DNA from: Fusobacteriales bacterium
Lineage (GTDB): Bacteria; Fusobacteriota; Fusobacteriia; Fusobacteriales; Fusobacteriaceae
Assembly (NCBI GenBank): GCA_020063625.1
Contig: JAICDD010000001.1
Location: 1 to 64,000 of the forward strand
Direction of reading: 5' to 3'
Length of the DNA: 64,000 nt
Within the stretch, counting starts at the first letter, position 1. Each line of letters begins with the position of its first letter. Below are positions 9,906 to 18,366 of this stretch, piece after piece. Below the pieces are notes generated by a model. It saw only the letters and a list, made by a program, of their open reading frames with translations. It searched no databases and had not been told where the DNA came from. The position numbers and the translations under genes were made by a program.

Positions 9906-10643
9906 CTAAAAGAAACTCTTTACTAAGGAATCTAAAATTAAATTCCAACCATCTACCATAACAAAAATAACTAATTTAAACGGCATCGATATCATTGCAG
10001 GTGGTAGCATCATCATACCCAAAGACATAAGTACTGTAGCCACAATCATATCAATTATAATGAACGGTATAAAAATAAGTATTCCTATTTCAAAACCTCT
10101 TGTTAATTCACTTATTAAAAATGCAGGTGTTACCACAAAAATAGAGATTTCTTCTCTATTTTTAGGAATTTCACTTTTAGAAATCTTTAGAAAAAGCTCT
10201 AAATCCTCTGTTTTTGTTTGTTTTAACATAAACTTTTTTAATGGTTTTTCTATATTTTCAAAAAAAACTTTTTCATTTATTTTGTTATCTAAATAAGGAT
10301 TAATTGCATTTTCTAAAACATCATCAAAAGTAGGTTGCATAATAAAAAAAGTAAGTATTAATGCTAATCCAACCAATACTTGATTTGGAGGCATTTGTTG
10401 TAATCCTAAAGCTTGTCTAATGAAATGTAACACAATCGTTATTCTCACAAAAGACGTTGTTAATATAATTATTGAGGGAGCAAGAGTTAATATTGTCATA
10501 ATCAGTAGTATCTGTAAACTTGCAACTAAATTATTATTCCCAGTTCCTGTTCCAACCTTTAATTCTATTTGTGGAAATTCAACTGCTGCATAACTAGTCA
10601 TTGCAAGTAAAACATAAAAAACACTACTAATTTTTTTTCTCAT
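9906..10643 (-). CDS. fliP: Flagellar export protein FliP
   Basis: FliP forms the core of the flagellar export gate. The 245-residue protein begins with a cleavable-looking signal peptide (RKKISSVFYVLLAMTSYAA). It continues with family stretches: SFVRITIVLHFIRQALG, QMPPNQVLVGLALILTFF and the C-terminal MMLPPAMISMPFKL. The periplasmic loop between helices is the usual variable part. Its start overlaps the end of fliO by 17 bases. It is complete and of normal length. Confidence 0.96.
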   Translation of the reverse strand: MRKKISSVFYVLLAMTSYAAVEFPQIELKVGTGTGNNNLVASLQILLIMTILTLAPSIIILTTSFVRITIVLHFIRQALGLQQMPPNQVLVGLALILTFFIMQPTFDDVLENAINPYLDNKINEKVFFENIEKPLKKFMLKQTKTEDLELFLKISKSEIPKNREEISIFVVTPAFLISELTRGFEIGILIFIPFIIIDMIVATVLMSLGMMMLPPAMISMPFKLVIFVMVDGWNLILDSLVKSFF

Positions 10644-11010
10644 TTTCTGCTTCCCTCATTTTTTTTAGTTTCTCTTTAAAATTATCAATTTCAATATTTG
10701 AACTTTTATTTTTATAATTATCTAAAAAAGAAACAAAATCTTTTTTATCTATCTCCTCTTGTGCTTTTAATTCATTAAATTCATCAATTTTCACAATATT
10801 ATTTTCTGATATTCCTATTAAAATATATTTCCCATTAATTTCTATCAATGAAATATAATTTTTAGTATTAAAATAATATCTTGTGATTTCATTTATCATT
10901 TTACTTTTTTTATTTAACTTAATACCATTTTTTTTTAGCATATATGAAACCACTATAAAAAGTAGTAATATTAAAAATAATATTAAATTTAAAAAGTAAG
11001 CATTATTCAT
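10627..11010 (-). CDS. fliO: FliO-like flagellar assembly protein
   Basis: FliO helps FliP assemble. The 127-residue protein has one N-terminal membrane helix (about 8-25), then a small beta-rich cytoplasmic region (YISLIEINGKYILIGISENNIVKI) typical of FliO/FliZ, and a charged C-terminal tail. Sequence identity in this family is low, so the call rests on size, topology, that core motif and the position between cheY and fliP, where Bacillus and spirochetes also carry FliO/FliZ. Confidence 0.8.
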   Translation of the reverse strand: MNNAYFLNLILFLILLLFIVVSYMLKKNGIKLNKKSKMINEITRYYFNTKNYISLIEINGKYILIGISENNIVKIDEFNELKAQEEIDKKDFVSFLDNYKNKSSNIEIDNFKEKLKKMREAENEKKN

Positions 11011-11011
11011 A

Positions 11012-11380
11012 CTAACTTCCCATTACTTTTGACACTGCCTCAATAACTCTATCTGGTTGGAATGGTTTTACAATAAAATCTTTTGCTCCTGCTTGTATAG
11101 CATCAATTACCATAGCTTGTTGTCCCATCGCGCTACACATTATAATTTTCGCTCCTGGATTTGATGACATAATTTCTTTTACAGCACTTATTCCATCCAT
11201 TTCAGGCATTGTAATATCCATCGTTACTAAATCAGGATTAAGTTCTTTAAATTTTGCTACTGCTACAGCTCCATTTTCTGCTTCTCCAACTATCTCATAT
11301 CCCTCTTTTGTTAAAATGTTTTTAATCATCATTCTCATAAAAGCAGCATCATCTACTATTAAGATTTTACCTTTAGACAT
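11012..11380 (-). CDS. cheY: Chemotaxis response regulator CheY
   Basis: CheY is the diffusible regulator that, when phosphorylated by CheA, binds the flagellar switch. The 122-residue single receiver domain has D10/D11, phospho-acceptor D55 in LVTMDITMPEMDG, a conserved Ser in MCSAMGQ and the Lys in IVKPFQP. No output domain is present. It lies between fliY and fliO, as in Bacillus. FliM and FliY immediately upstream both begin with CheY-binding motifs, so the circuit is complete here. Confidence 0.96.
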   Translation of the reverse strand: MSKGKILIVDDAAFMRMMIKNILTKEGYEIVGEAENGAVAVAKFKELNPDLVTMDITMPEMDGISAVKEIMSSNPGAKIIMCSAMGQQAMVIDAIQAGAKDFIVKPFQPDRVIEAVSKVMGS

Positions 11381-11394
11381 TATAAATCCTCCCT

Positions 11395-12603
11395 TTACTG
11401 TACTTTATTAATTCTTTCCATTTTACTTACAATATCTGTTATTCTAACACCAAAACTTTCATCAATTACAACAACTTCTCCTTTTGCAATCAATTTACCA
11501 TTAACTAATATATCTACAGGCTCACCTGCTAACTTATCTAATTCTACTATAGAGCCTGCACCTAAGTCAAGTATTTCTTTTATAGGAAGTTTCGTTCTTC
11601 CTAATTCTACTGTTACTTTTAATGGAATATCCATTATTATATCTAAATTCGCATCTACACTTGCAGGTGATGGTGTTCCAAAACTTTGAAATTGTGCTGG
11701 TTGCACATTATAATTTGGCTGATACATTGGTTGCGGTGGTGCTTGATACATTGGTTGTGGTTGTGGTGGCGCTTGATACATTGGTTGTGATGGCGCCTCT
11801 TGATACATTGGTTGTGGTGGCGCTTGATACATTGGTTGTGGTTGTGGTGGCGTCGGTTGAGGTGTTGGCTGTGGTGCAGCTTGTGGTTCTGGTTTTGTTC
11901 CTTTAGGTTCTGCTGTTCCATTCATCATTCCAAACATCTCATCTATTAATTCTTTTGCAAAATTTATATCCATTATTTGATATATTTTTGTTTTTATCAA
12001 ATTTTCAATCTCCATATCAAATGAAACAGATATAAACTCATTATTAGACTTAAAAAAATCTGTTTGATTTTTTATCTCTTCTGGATCAGTAACTGTTAAT
12101 TGAGGTGGTAAAATATCAACTTCTTTAGAAAACATCCCTGCTAAAGAAGTAGCTGAAGATCCCATCATTTGGTTCATTGCCTCACTTACAGCACTTAAAT
12201 AAATGTCATCTAACTCTTCTGGTGGATTAGAGCCATCATTTCCCATCATTAAATCTCCAATTAAAATCGCATCTTTTTTATCAATAATTAATATATTTAA
12301 TCCTATAAATCCTGTTCTATATTCTATTTGGCAAAGTACTTTTTCATCCGCTCCACTTTCTGAAATAAAATCATTATATGTCATTACACTTACTTTTGGT
12401 GTTGTTATTTGAACTTCTTTAGAAAGTAAAGTTGATAAAGCCGTAGAAGATGACCCTAAAGAAATATTTCCTATTTCTCCAATCGCATCAGCTTCTTCTT
12501 GTGTTAAATTATAACCAGAACCACTACTTTCTTCTGGTTCATCACTTATATCTGTTCCTGCAAGTAGTGCATTTATTTCTTCTTGTGATAATACTCCTTC
12601 CAC
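11395..12603 (-). CDS. fliY: Flagellar switch phosphatase FliY (CheC-like plus FliN)
   Basis: FliY is the switch protein that replaces FliN in Bacillus and spirochetes and dephosphorylates CheY-P. The 402-residue protein opens with LSQEEINALL, a CheY-P binding motif. It has two CheC-type phosphatase repeats (DAIGEIGNISLGSSSTALS near 38-56 and AVSEAMNQMMGSSATSL near 138-154), a proline/glutamine-rich linker, and a C-terminal FliN domain (IMDIPLKVTVELGRTKLPIKEIL). The linker consists of repeated QPMYQ units encoded by near-identical DNA repeats. It starts just after the fliM stop and precedes cheY. Confidence 0.95.
   Translation of the reverse strand: MEGVLSQEEINALLAGTDISDEPEESSGSGYNLTQEEADAIGEIGNISLGSSSTALSTLLSKEVQITTPKVSVMTYNDFISESGADEKVLCQIEYRTGFIGLNILIIDKKDAILIGDLMMGNDGSNPPEELDDIYLSAVSEAMNQMMGSSATSLAGMFSKEVDILPPQLTVTDPEEIKNQTDFFKSNNEFISVSFDMEIENLIKTKIYQIMDINFAKELIDEMFGMMNGTAEPKGTKPEPQAAPQPTPQPTPPQPQPMYQAPPQPMYQEAPSQPMYQAPPQPQPMYQAPPQPMYQPNYNVQPAQFQSFGTPSPASVDANLDIIMDIPLKVTVELGRTKLPIKEILDLGAGSIVELDKLAGEPVDILVNGKLIAKGEVVVIDESFGVRITDIVSKMERINKVQ
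11715..11880 (-). repeat. In-frame tandem repeats in fliY linker
   Basis: This part of fliY encodes five QPMYQ units within a run of PP/PQ residues. At DNA level the plus strand repeats TTGATACATTGGTTG followed by variable TGG/CGG triplets. The units are whole codons, so gain or loss would lengthen or shorten the linker without breaking the frame. Confidence 0.85.
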
Positions 12604-12606
12604 AGC

Positions 12607-13596
12607 TTATTCACTCCCTTCTTCTATAACTTTTTCAATTGATATTGCCATTTTTTTACCTTGTAGCCCTGGTAAAGCTTTAAATTTTTCTTTGTTTCCA
12701 ACTAACACTGATAATGGTTTATCAATCGATGTATTTAATGGTAATACATCTCCAACTTGCAATCTTATAAATTCATTAAAATTAATTTCTACTTCTCCTA
12801 AATTTACAATTAATGGTACTTCTACTTTATTTAATTTTTTTCTAATAACTTCAAAATTTTCATCTGTTTTTTCTTTTTTTAAATTTGAGAACCAGTACTG
12901 AGCTGAAAGTTTTGATACTATAGGGTCTATTAAAGGCGACGGATAGCAAATGTTCATTATCCCAGACTTATTCCCAACTTTTATTTCAAAACTTATTACA
13001 ACTACCATTTCATTTGGCCCTACAATTTGAATAAATTGAGGATTAGACTCCATTTGTTCTATTCTAGGCATTACCTCTGTTACATCTTTCCATGCTTCAC
13101 TTAAATAACCTAAAATTTTGGATAAAATTTTCTCCATAACTTTTGACTCTATATCTGTTGGTTCTCGATAAATTTCTAACTCTTTAAAACCATTTCCACC
13201 AAATAACCTATCAATAATAGTATACGCTATACTTGGATTAATTTCAAGAATAGCACTCCCTTCCAAAGTCCCCATTTCATAAATAGTAAGTAAAGTTAAC
13301 TCTGGTATTGATCTAATAAATTCTTGATATGATATTTGATCTACTGAAGTAACTTGAATTTGAACACTTGTTCTAAGTTGACCTGATAACATTGTAGTTA
13401 TTAATCTTGAAAATGTTTCATGTATCATTTGCAATGTTCTTAATTGATCTTTTGAAAATTTATCTGGTCTTTTAAAATCGTAAAGTTTTATTTTCTTTTC
13501 TTCTTCTTCTGATTTTGCTTTATCTATATCAACTTCACCTGTAGAGATCGCCGATAATAGTGCGTCAATCTCATCTTGTGATAATACATCTGCCAT
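12607..13596 (-). CDS. fliM: Flagellar motor switch protein FliM
   Basis: FliM is the C-ring protein that binds CheY-P and reverses rotation. The 329-residue protein starts with LSQDEIDALLSAI (the CheY-P binding helix). Next comes the middle domain with YDFKRPDKFSKDQLRTLQMIHE and the GG motif in RLFGGNG, and last a FliN-like C-terminal domain with LQVGDVLPL. It overlaps no neighbour: fliL ends upstream and fliY follows at 3 bases. All parts are present. Confidence 0.97.
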   Translation of the reverse strand: MADVLSQDEIDALLSAISTGEVDIDKAKSEEEEKKIKLYDFKRPDKFSKDQLRTLQMIHETFSRLITTMLSGQLRTSVQIQVTSVDQISYQEFIRSIPELTLLTIYEMGTLEGSAILEINPSIAYTIIDRLFGGNGFKELEIYREPTDIESKVMEKILSKILGYLSEAWKDVTEVMPRIEQMESNPQFIQIVGPNEMVVVISFEIKVGNKSGIMNICYPSPLIDPIVSKLSAQYWFSNLKKEKTDENFEVIRKKLNKVEVPLIVNLGEVEINFNEFIRLQVGDVLPLNTSIDKPLSVLVGNKEKFKALPGLQGKKMAISIEKVIEEGSE

Positions 13597-13619
13597 TTTG
13601 CCTCACCACCTAACGTCGG

Positions 13620-14156
13620 CTATTGAATTAGTACATTACTAAATCTTATGTTAATTAAATATTCTTTTCCTAACACTTTGTTAACTTCATCTTTTATCAT
13701 TTCTCTAAGCTTAATAAAATCTTTATCTGCTTTTAAATCAGCAATACTTTTACTCATTAAGATAGAAATCACCCTATCTTGAAGTATTACTTTATTTGTT
13801 TCAACATCAGCTTGTATTTTTTCAAGTTCTTTAGCTTTTATTTTTGGACTATATTCAAAGTATATACTTACAACTAAATATCTTGGATTATCTTCATTTA
13901 AGTTTACTGTATAATCTCCAAAATAAGATGTTTGTCCATATTCTATTTTTTCAACACTATCAACTGTATTATCTTTTTGAACCATTTCTTGTTGACTATT
14001 TGATTTACTGCTTATTTTAGTCGCAACAAAAAAGGCTGTTGCTGTAGAAATAACTACTACAAGAATTGCTAAAGTAGCTACTATTAATGCTTTTACCAAA
14101 AAAGGAGTTCCTTTTTTCTCTGTTTCTTGAGCATTATTTTTAGTTTCATCTGCCAT
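13620..14156 (-). CDS. fliL: Flagellar basal body protein FliL
   Basis: FliL is a single-span inner-membrane protein around the stator that supports torque. The protein has about 178 residues, with a membrane helix around 20-45 and a periplasmic domain ending in the typical VLIQ. I choose ATG 14156 (MADETKNN) because an AAGGAGG ribosome site lies 8 bases before it. A longer reading from 14177 would overlap motB and has no such site. The order motA-motB-fliL-fliM is the one seen in spirochetes and Thermotoga-like operons. Confidence 0.93.
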   Translation of the reverse strand: MADETKNNAQETEKKGTPFLVKALIVATLAILVVVISTATAFFVATKISSKSNSQQEMVQKDNTVDSVEKIEYGQTSYFGDYTVNLNEDNPRYLVVSIYFEYSPKIKAKELEKIQADVETNKVILQDRVISILMSKSIADLKADKDFIKLREMIKDEVNKVLGKEYLINIRFSNVLIQ

Positions 14157-14157
14157 A

Positions 14158-15024
14158 CTATTTTCCTCCTTGGTCACTTACTGCGGGATTCATATTTTCA
14201 GCTACTGCTTTTTCTTGGAAACGTTCATCTAAACTTTTTAATATAACAATTACAACACGTCTATTTTTTTGCCGTCCCTCTTTTGTATCATTTGTAGCTA
14301 TTGGTCTAGTATCTGCATATCCCGCTACAGACATCCTTTTTTCTATATTTTTATCTTTTGAAATAAAATATCTAAGAACTGCTATAGCTCTTGCTGTAGA
14401 CAATTCCCAGTTACTTTTAAATTCTTTATTATTTATTGGCAGGTTGTCTGTATTTCCTTCTATAATTATATTATTTTCTATGTTCTTAATATTATTATAA
14501 ACAATATCTAGAATAGGCATAGCTTCTTTTCTTAAAAAAGCTTTTCCTAAATCAAATAATACTCTATCGCCTAAACTAATTTCTATTCCTCTTTCTGTTA
14601 CTTTTACATTTGTATCTTCATTAGTTATTTGTCCTAATTTTTTTTCTGTTTGCTTAGTTTGACTCTCTTTATTTTGGTTTTCTGTAGATTCACTTGAGTT
14701 TTCATTTCTATTTTGAGTATATTCATCTCCAGAATATTTTTTCAATTCTCCATCAATTTTTTTAGAAAGATATTGATACCTATACTCACTACCTTTATAT
14801 TCTATTCTACTATTCGTAAGTAATTCATCAGGACTTATTGTTTTCCCACCTTTCATTACTCCCATAGTACCTTTAAAAGACATAATTAAATTTTTATATT
14901 TTTGAGAATCAACTGTAGAAAAGGCAAATAGTAGAACGAAAAAACACAATAATAGTGTAACCATATCTCCATAAGTACCCATCCATCCAGGTAACCCTTC
15001 TGGAGGACATTTTTTTTCTGCCAT
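14158..15024 (-). CDS. motB: Flagellar stator protein MotB
   Basis: MotB is the peptidoglycan-anchored stator subunit of the proton or sodium channel. The 288-residue protein has the conserved start CPPEGLPGWMGTYGDMVTLLL, where D20 is the ion-binding Asp in the single membrane helix. A Gln/Glu-rich linker follows, then an OmpA-like peptidoglycan-binding domain with IIIEGNTDNLPI and NWELSTARAIAVL. It starts 2 bases after motA. Ion specificity cannot be decided from the sequence by eye. Confidence 0.96.
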   Translation of the reverse strand: MAEKKCPPEGLPGWMGTYGDMVTLLLCFFVLLFAFSTVDSQKYKNLIMSFKGTMGVMKGGKTISPDELLTNSRIEYKGSEYRYQYLSKKIDGELKKYSGDEYTQNRNENSSESTENQNKESQTKQTEKKLGQITNEDTNVKVTERGIEISLGDRVLFDLGKAFLRKEAMPILDIVYNNIKNIENNIIIEGNTDNLPINNKEFKSNWELSTARAIAVLRYFISKDKNIEKRMSVAGYADTRPIATNDTKEGRQKNRRVVIVILKSLDERFQEKAVAENMNPAVSDQGGK

Positions 15025-15026
15025 CT

Positions 15027-15797
15027 TTATTCACCTTCTTCTTTAGATAAAGAAGCTCTTTCATCTGGAGATAAGAATGATTTTAATTTTTCTTCTAATA
15101 CTTTTGGATTATCTCCCGCTTGTAGAGAAAGTATTCCTTCTATTGCTAATTCTCTAAACGCTATCTCTTTTGTGTTGTAAAATTCTAGTTTATTTGCAAT
15201 TGGATCTCCTAGTGCATTTGCTAAAATCGATCCATACAGAGTTGTAATTAAGGCTATAGCCATTTTTGGTCCTATTGAACTCGGATCATCTAAACTTCCT
15301 AGCATAAGTATAAGACCTATAAGTGTTCCTATCATCCCATATGCTGGACCTAACGAAGCAATAGTTTTAAACATTGATTTCCCTAACTCATGTCTTTCTC
15401 CAGTAAATCCCACTTCTGTATCTAATATATTTTTTACAAGTTCAGGATCTGTCCCATCTACAACAAGTTGTATTCCCTTTTTTAAAAAATCGTCTTCTAT
15501 TGTTTCTATATCTGCTTCAATTGCTAATAATCCTTCTTTTCTAGCTTTTTCAGAAAAACTAACTAAGGTTGATATAAGCCCTGCAGAGTCTGGAACTTCA
15601 TTTTTAATTGCTTTCATCCCAATTTTTGGAAGTCCTAATACTATGTTTAAAGGAAATGACATAAATAACGCTCCAAATGTTCCTCCAACAACTATAAAAA
15701 ACGAAGGCGGATCTATAAATGGACCAAAATTAAATCCCATTCCCATTGCCATTAGTGCAAATATTAAGACAAATCCAAGTATTGTAGAAATATCCAT
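15027..15797 (-). CDS. motA: Flagellar stator protein MotA
   Basis: MotA forms the ion-conducting stator with MotB and contacts FliG. The 256-residue protein has four membrane segments and the family stretch GPAYGMIGTLIGLILMLG. The cytoplasmic loop between helices 2 and 3 contains the charged residues that interact with the rotor. It lies between flbD and motB with short gaps and has a normal length. Confidence 0.96.
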   Translation of the reverse strand: MDISTILGFVLIFALMAMGMGFNFGPFIDPPSFFIVVGGTFGALFMSFPLNIVLGLPKIGMKAIKNEVPDSAGLISTLVSFSEKARKEGLLAIEADIETIEDDFLKKGIQLVVDGTDPELVKNILDTEVGFTGERHELGKSMFKTIASLGPAYGMIGTLIGLILMLGSLDDPSSIGPKMAIALITTLYGSILANALGDPIANKLEFYNTKEIAFRELAIEGILSLQAGDNPKVLEEKLKSFLSPDERASLSKEEGE

Positions 15798-15808
15798 ATT
15801 TTAGCCTC

Positions 15809-16000
15809 CTATATAAGCTGTATACTTTTTCTATATTGTATTATTTTTTCTATAATTTCCTCTTTTTTTTCATTAACTAAAAGTTTTTTTCCTGTAGTTA
15901 AATTTATAACTGTATCAGGATTTTCCTCTATTGTTTCAATTAAATCAGCGTTTATTACAATTTCTTTTTTTTCTTTTCCTAATTTTGTCAAGAGTATCAT
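15809..16000 (-). CDS. flbD: FlbD/SwrD family flagellar protein
   Basis: This 63-residue protein matches the small FlbD (SwrD) family found between flgE and motA or fliL in many flagellar operons. In Bacillus its homologue raises stator power. The visible signature is the start MILLTKLGKE, a central VINADLIETIEENPDT segment and TGKKLLVNEK. It is a short beta-rich cytoplasmic protein with no membrane helix. It has a GGGGGAG-type ribosome site. Confidence 0.9.
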   Translation of the reverse strand: MILLTKLGKEKKEIVINADLIETIEENPDTVINLTTGKKLLVNEKKEEIIEKIIQYRKSIQLI

Positions 16001-16054
16001 TTTACTCCCCCTACTATTATATCATTATTTATTAACAAAATCTAGCATTTTAAC

Positions 16055-16080
16055 AAAATAGCGGGAGCGTTTACCCGCTA
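16055..16080 (-). terminator. Hairpin after flgE, possible partial terminator
   Basis: A seven-base-pair GC-rich stem (TAGCGGG / CCCGCTA, eight-base loop) follows the flgE stop by a few bases on the minus strand. The tail is only TTTTGTT. It could attenuate transcription into flbD-motA or stabilise the 3' end of flgE mRNA. Confidence 0.5.
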
Positions 16081-16086
16081 CTTAGT

Positions 16087-17853
16087 TTATCTTTTTAAAT
16101 TGATTACATTTTCTAATATTTGATCTGATGTAGAAATTGTTTTAGAGTTTGCTTGGAATCCTCTTTGAGCAATAATCATATCTGTAAATTCTTGTGCTAA
16201 ATCGACATTAGACATCTCTAGAGCTCCTGCTACAACTTTTCCTGTTCCAGCTGTTCCTGGAGTAAGTACCATAGCTTCTCCTGAGTTTGAAGTTTGTTTA
16301 AATGCACTTCCACCTATATTTTGAAGTCCTTCTGCATTAGTAAATTTAGCTAATGCTATTTTACCTATTGTTTGTTCATAACCATTTGAATAGAATCCCA
16401 TAATATCTCCAGAATCAGTGATATTAAATGTTTCTAATTCACCCATTCCATATCCATTTTGAGATTCTAAAGTAATTGTTGTTTGTGCTGCAAATTGAGT
16501 TACATTATTAAAGTTTAATGTAATTTCAAGTGGCGATGCTCCTCCTTCTGGTGGTGGTGCTGAACCTTCTGCAGCCGGATCAAATACAAGTTTCTCATCA
16601 AATTGAGCATTCATTATTTGTCCTTTTTTAGGTCCTCCTGGAACTTCTGCTCCTCTAAATCTTACTACTCCATTTGCATCCATACTATATTGACTATTTA
16701 CATCTCCATATGTAACTTGTCCTGTTGCAGGGTCTACAATACCATTTTCAAAATACATTGTTGTTACCCCTTCTGGCCAAGTTGTTTGGTCATTTGGATC
16801 TGCATATTTATATTTTCCATTTATTTGTCCCACTGAATCAAACGTAATAAATCCTTTACCATTTTTTACTGGTTCTCCACTACCTGAAGTAACATCAAAA
16901 TCCCATACATTTTCTGATAATTTTGTATATTTTATACCTAAAGTATGTGTTTTACCTAATGAATCATAAACTTCACTAGAAGTAACATAAGCATTTTCTG
17001 TAAATGATGCTGTTTTTTTGTTTTTTACATCTGCTATTTCAGAGAATGTTATTTTACCAGCTACTGGAGAATTTATTAAAACTCCATTTGCATTTTGAAT
17101 AGGGATTGTTTCACTAGGGAAACTTCTTTTAATATTCCCATCTTCATCAAGTTGGAAAGCTCCTTGTCCTATAATTCCTTCTCCTTCTGCTTTCCAATAC
17201 CATTTATCCGAATTTTTATCATATGAAAATTTTATTCCTACATCTACTTTTTTTCCTGTTCCACTTAAATCATCTACTGATAAAGTAAGATCTGATATTC
17301 CAGATTTTTGTTGTAAGTTACCCGTATAGTTTAAAGTATCTGTAGCTTTTCCTGGAAGAGAGCTTCCTACCCTAATTTGTAAATCTCCTAATGGGGTAGT
17401 AGAGTCTATTCCCATAGTTCCATCATCTCTTATAGTTGCTTGCCAACCTTGTACTTTCATTCCACTAGGAGTTACTAGATTACCATTTGCATCTAAATTA
17501 AAATTCCCTGCTCTTGTATAAAATCTACTATTTCCTTCTTTTAAAATAAAAAATCCATTTCCATCAATTCTTAAATCTGTTTTTCTTCCAGTAGTTTGTT
17601 GTGCTCCAGATTTAAAATCTGTATTAATACTAGATACTGATGTACCAAGACCTATTGTTGAAGGATTTGTTCCTCCTCTACCTTCTACTGGTCCTCTAGC
17701 ACCTTTTAATGTTCTAGTCATTGTTTCTTCAAAATTAACACTAGATCTCTTAAATCCAGCTGTATTTACATTTGCAATGTTGTTTCCTACTACATCAAGC
17801 TTTGTTTGATGAGCTTTTAGCCCACTAATGCTTGAATATAATGCTCCTAACAT
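16087..17853 (-). CDS. flgE: Flagellar hook protein FlgE
   Basis: FlgE polymerises into the extracellular hook joining rod and filament. The 588-residue protein has the N-terminal rod/hook signature SSISGLKAHQTKLDVVGNN followed by NVNTAGFKRS. Variable surface domains follow, and then the C-terminal coiled-coil motif QRGFQANSKTISTSDQILE. It is longer than enteric FlgE but in the range of Firmicute and spirochete forms. I saw no Cys, so the spirochete-type lysinoalanine crosslink is not expected. A structured leader precedes it. Confidence 0.96.
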   Translation of the reverse strand: MLGALYSSISGLKAHQTKLDVVGNNIANVNTAGFKRSSVNFEETMTRTLKGARGPVEGRGGTNPSTIGLGTSVSSINTDFKSGAQQTTGRKTDLRIDGNGFFILKEGNSRFYTRAGNFNLDANGNLVTPSGMKVQGWQATIRDDGTMGIDSTTPLGDLQIRVGSSLPGKATDTLNYTGNLQQKSGISDLTLSVDDLSGTGKKVDVGIKFSYDKNSDKWYWKAEGEGIIGQGAFQLDEDGNIKRSFPSETIPIQNANGVLINSPVAGKITFSEIADVKNKKTASFTENAYVTSSEVYDSLGKTHTLGIKYTKLSENVWDFDVTSGSGEPVKNGKGFITFDSVGQINGKYKYADPNDQTTWPEGVTTMYFENGIVDPATGQVTYGDVNSQYSMDANGVVRFRGAEVPGGPKKGQIMNAQFDEKLVFDPAAEGSAPPPEGGASPLEITLNFNNVTQFAAQTTITLESQNGYGMGELETFNITDSGDIMGFYSNGYEQTIGKIALAKFTNAEGLQNIGGSAFKQTSNSGEAMVLTPGTAGTGKVVAGALEMSNVDLAQEFTDMIIAQRGFQANSKTISTSDQILENVINLKR

Positions 17854-17866
17854 ATTTTTCCTCCTT

Positions 17867-17917
17867 TATCATCTCAGTCGTTCAATGATTAAAGGCTTCC
17901 TTTTCAGGTCCAGCCTA
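17867..17917 (-). promoter_or_regulatory. Two-hairpin mRNA leader of flgE
   Basis: In the 108-base gap before flgE the minus-strand RNA can form two hairpins. The first is AGGCU/AGCCU enclosing CCU-GAAA-AGG with a GNRA loop and a GGA internal loop (17893-17916). The second is AUCAU/AUGAU with a 12-base loop (17868-17889). The flgE ribosome site GGAGG follows directly. The GGA motifs would suit a CsrA/RsmA-type protein, but that is inference. It matches no riboswitch class I can recall. Confidence 0.45.
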
Positions 17918-17961
17918 TTCATTTTAGAGAAAAACAAGGTAATAATTTAAGAAATACAGAA

Positions 17962-18345
17962 TTAAACTAATGCAAGACTATCTATATTTGTAAATAAATT
18001 GTCTTTTAAATTTGGTTCATCCACAATAGTTACAACAGTATTATTTTTTACACTTATTACATAAGCTCTATTTTTTGCTATAACAACTGAATCTCTGCAC
18101 CCTTTTTCTCTTAATTTTTTCACTCCTTCTTGTACCTTCTTAAGTTCATCCTCTTTTATCTCCATTTTTCTGCTTTCTATTCTTTTTTGTGCATGTGCAG
18201 AAAATTTCAATTTTTTTTCATTTTCTAAAACATTTTCAAATGCCACTGTGGGCTTATTTCCCTTATTATTTTTGTTGCTATTATCTATGTTATTATTTAC
18301 ACTCTTTAACCCTTGAATATAAGTTGAGTTTAAAAGTCTAGCCAT
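17962..18345 (-). CDS. Flagellar operon protein (TIGR02530 type)
   Basis: This 127-residue protein resembles the small 'flagellar operon protein' family found near flgD and flgE in Clostridia and Bacillus relatives. Its recognisable part is FSAHAQKRIESRKMEIKEDE, followed by KDSVVIAKNRAYVISVKNNTVVTIVDE-like strands (here RDSVVIAKNRAYVIS). There is no signal peptide or membrane helix. Its exact role is not established; hook assembly is inferred from its place between flgD and flgE. Confidence 0.8.
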   Translation of the reverse strand: MARLLNSTYIQGLKSVNNNIDNSNKNNKGNKPTVAFENVLENEKKLKFSAHAQKRIESRKMEIKEDELKKVQEGVKKLREKGCRDSVVIAKNRAYVISVKNNTVVTIVDEPNLKDNLFTNIDSLALV

Positions 18346-18366
18346 AACACACCTCCTTATCTAAAC

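Noticed and set aside
11622-11906. 94-codon plus-strand frame opposite the fliY linker
   Set aside because: It is the antisense of the proline/glutamine repeat (LDTLVVV runs), a by-product of biased codons.
13550-13557. Perfect GCCGATAA (sigma-28 -10) on the plus strand inside fliM
   Set aside because: No TAAA lies 15 bases upstream, it points antisense into fliM, and the bases are explained by codons for the conserved N-terminal helix.
17882-17920. Cyclic di-GMP riboswitch in the flgE leader
   Set aside because: The hairpin with a GNRA loop was tempting, but the conserved blocks of neither GEMM-I nor GEMM-II are present.
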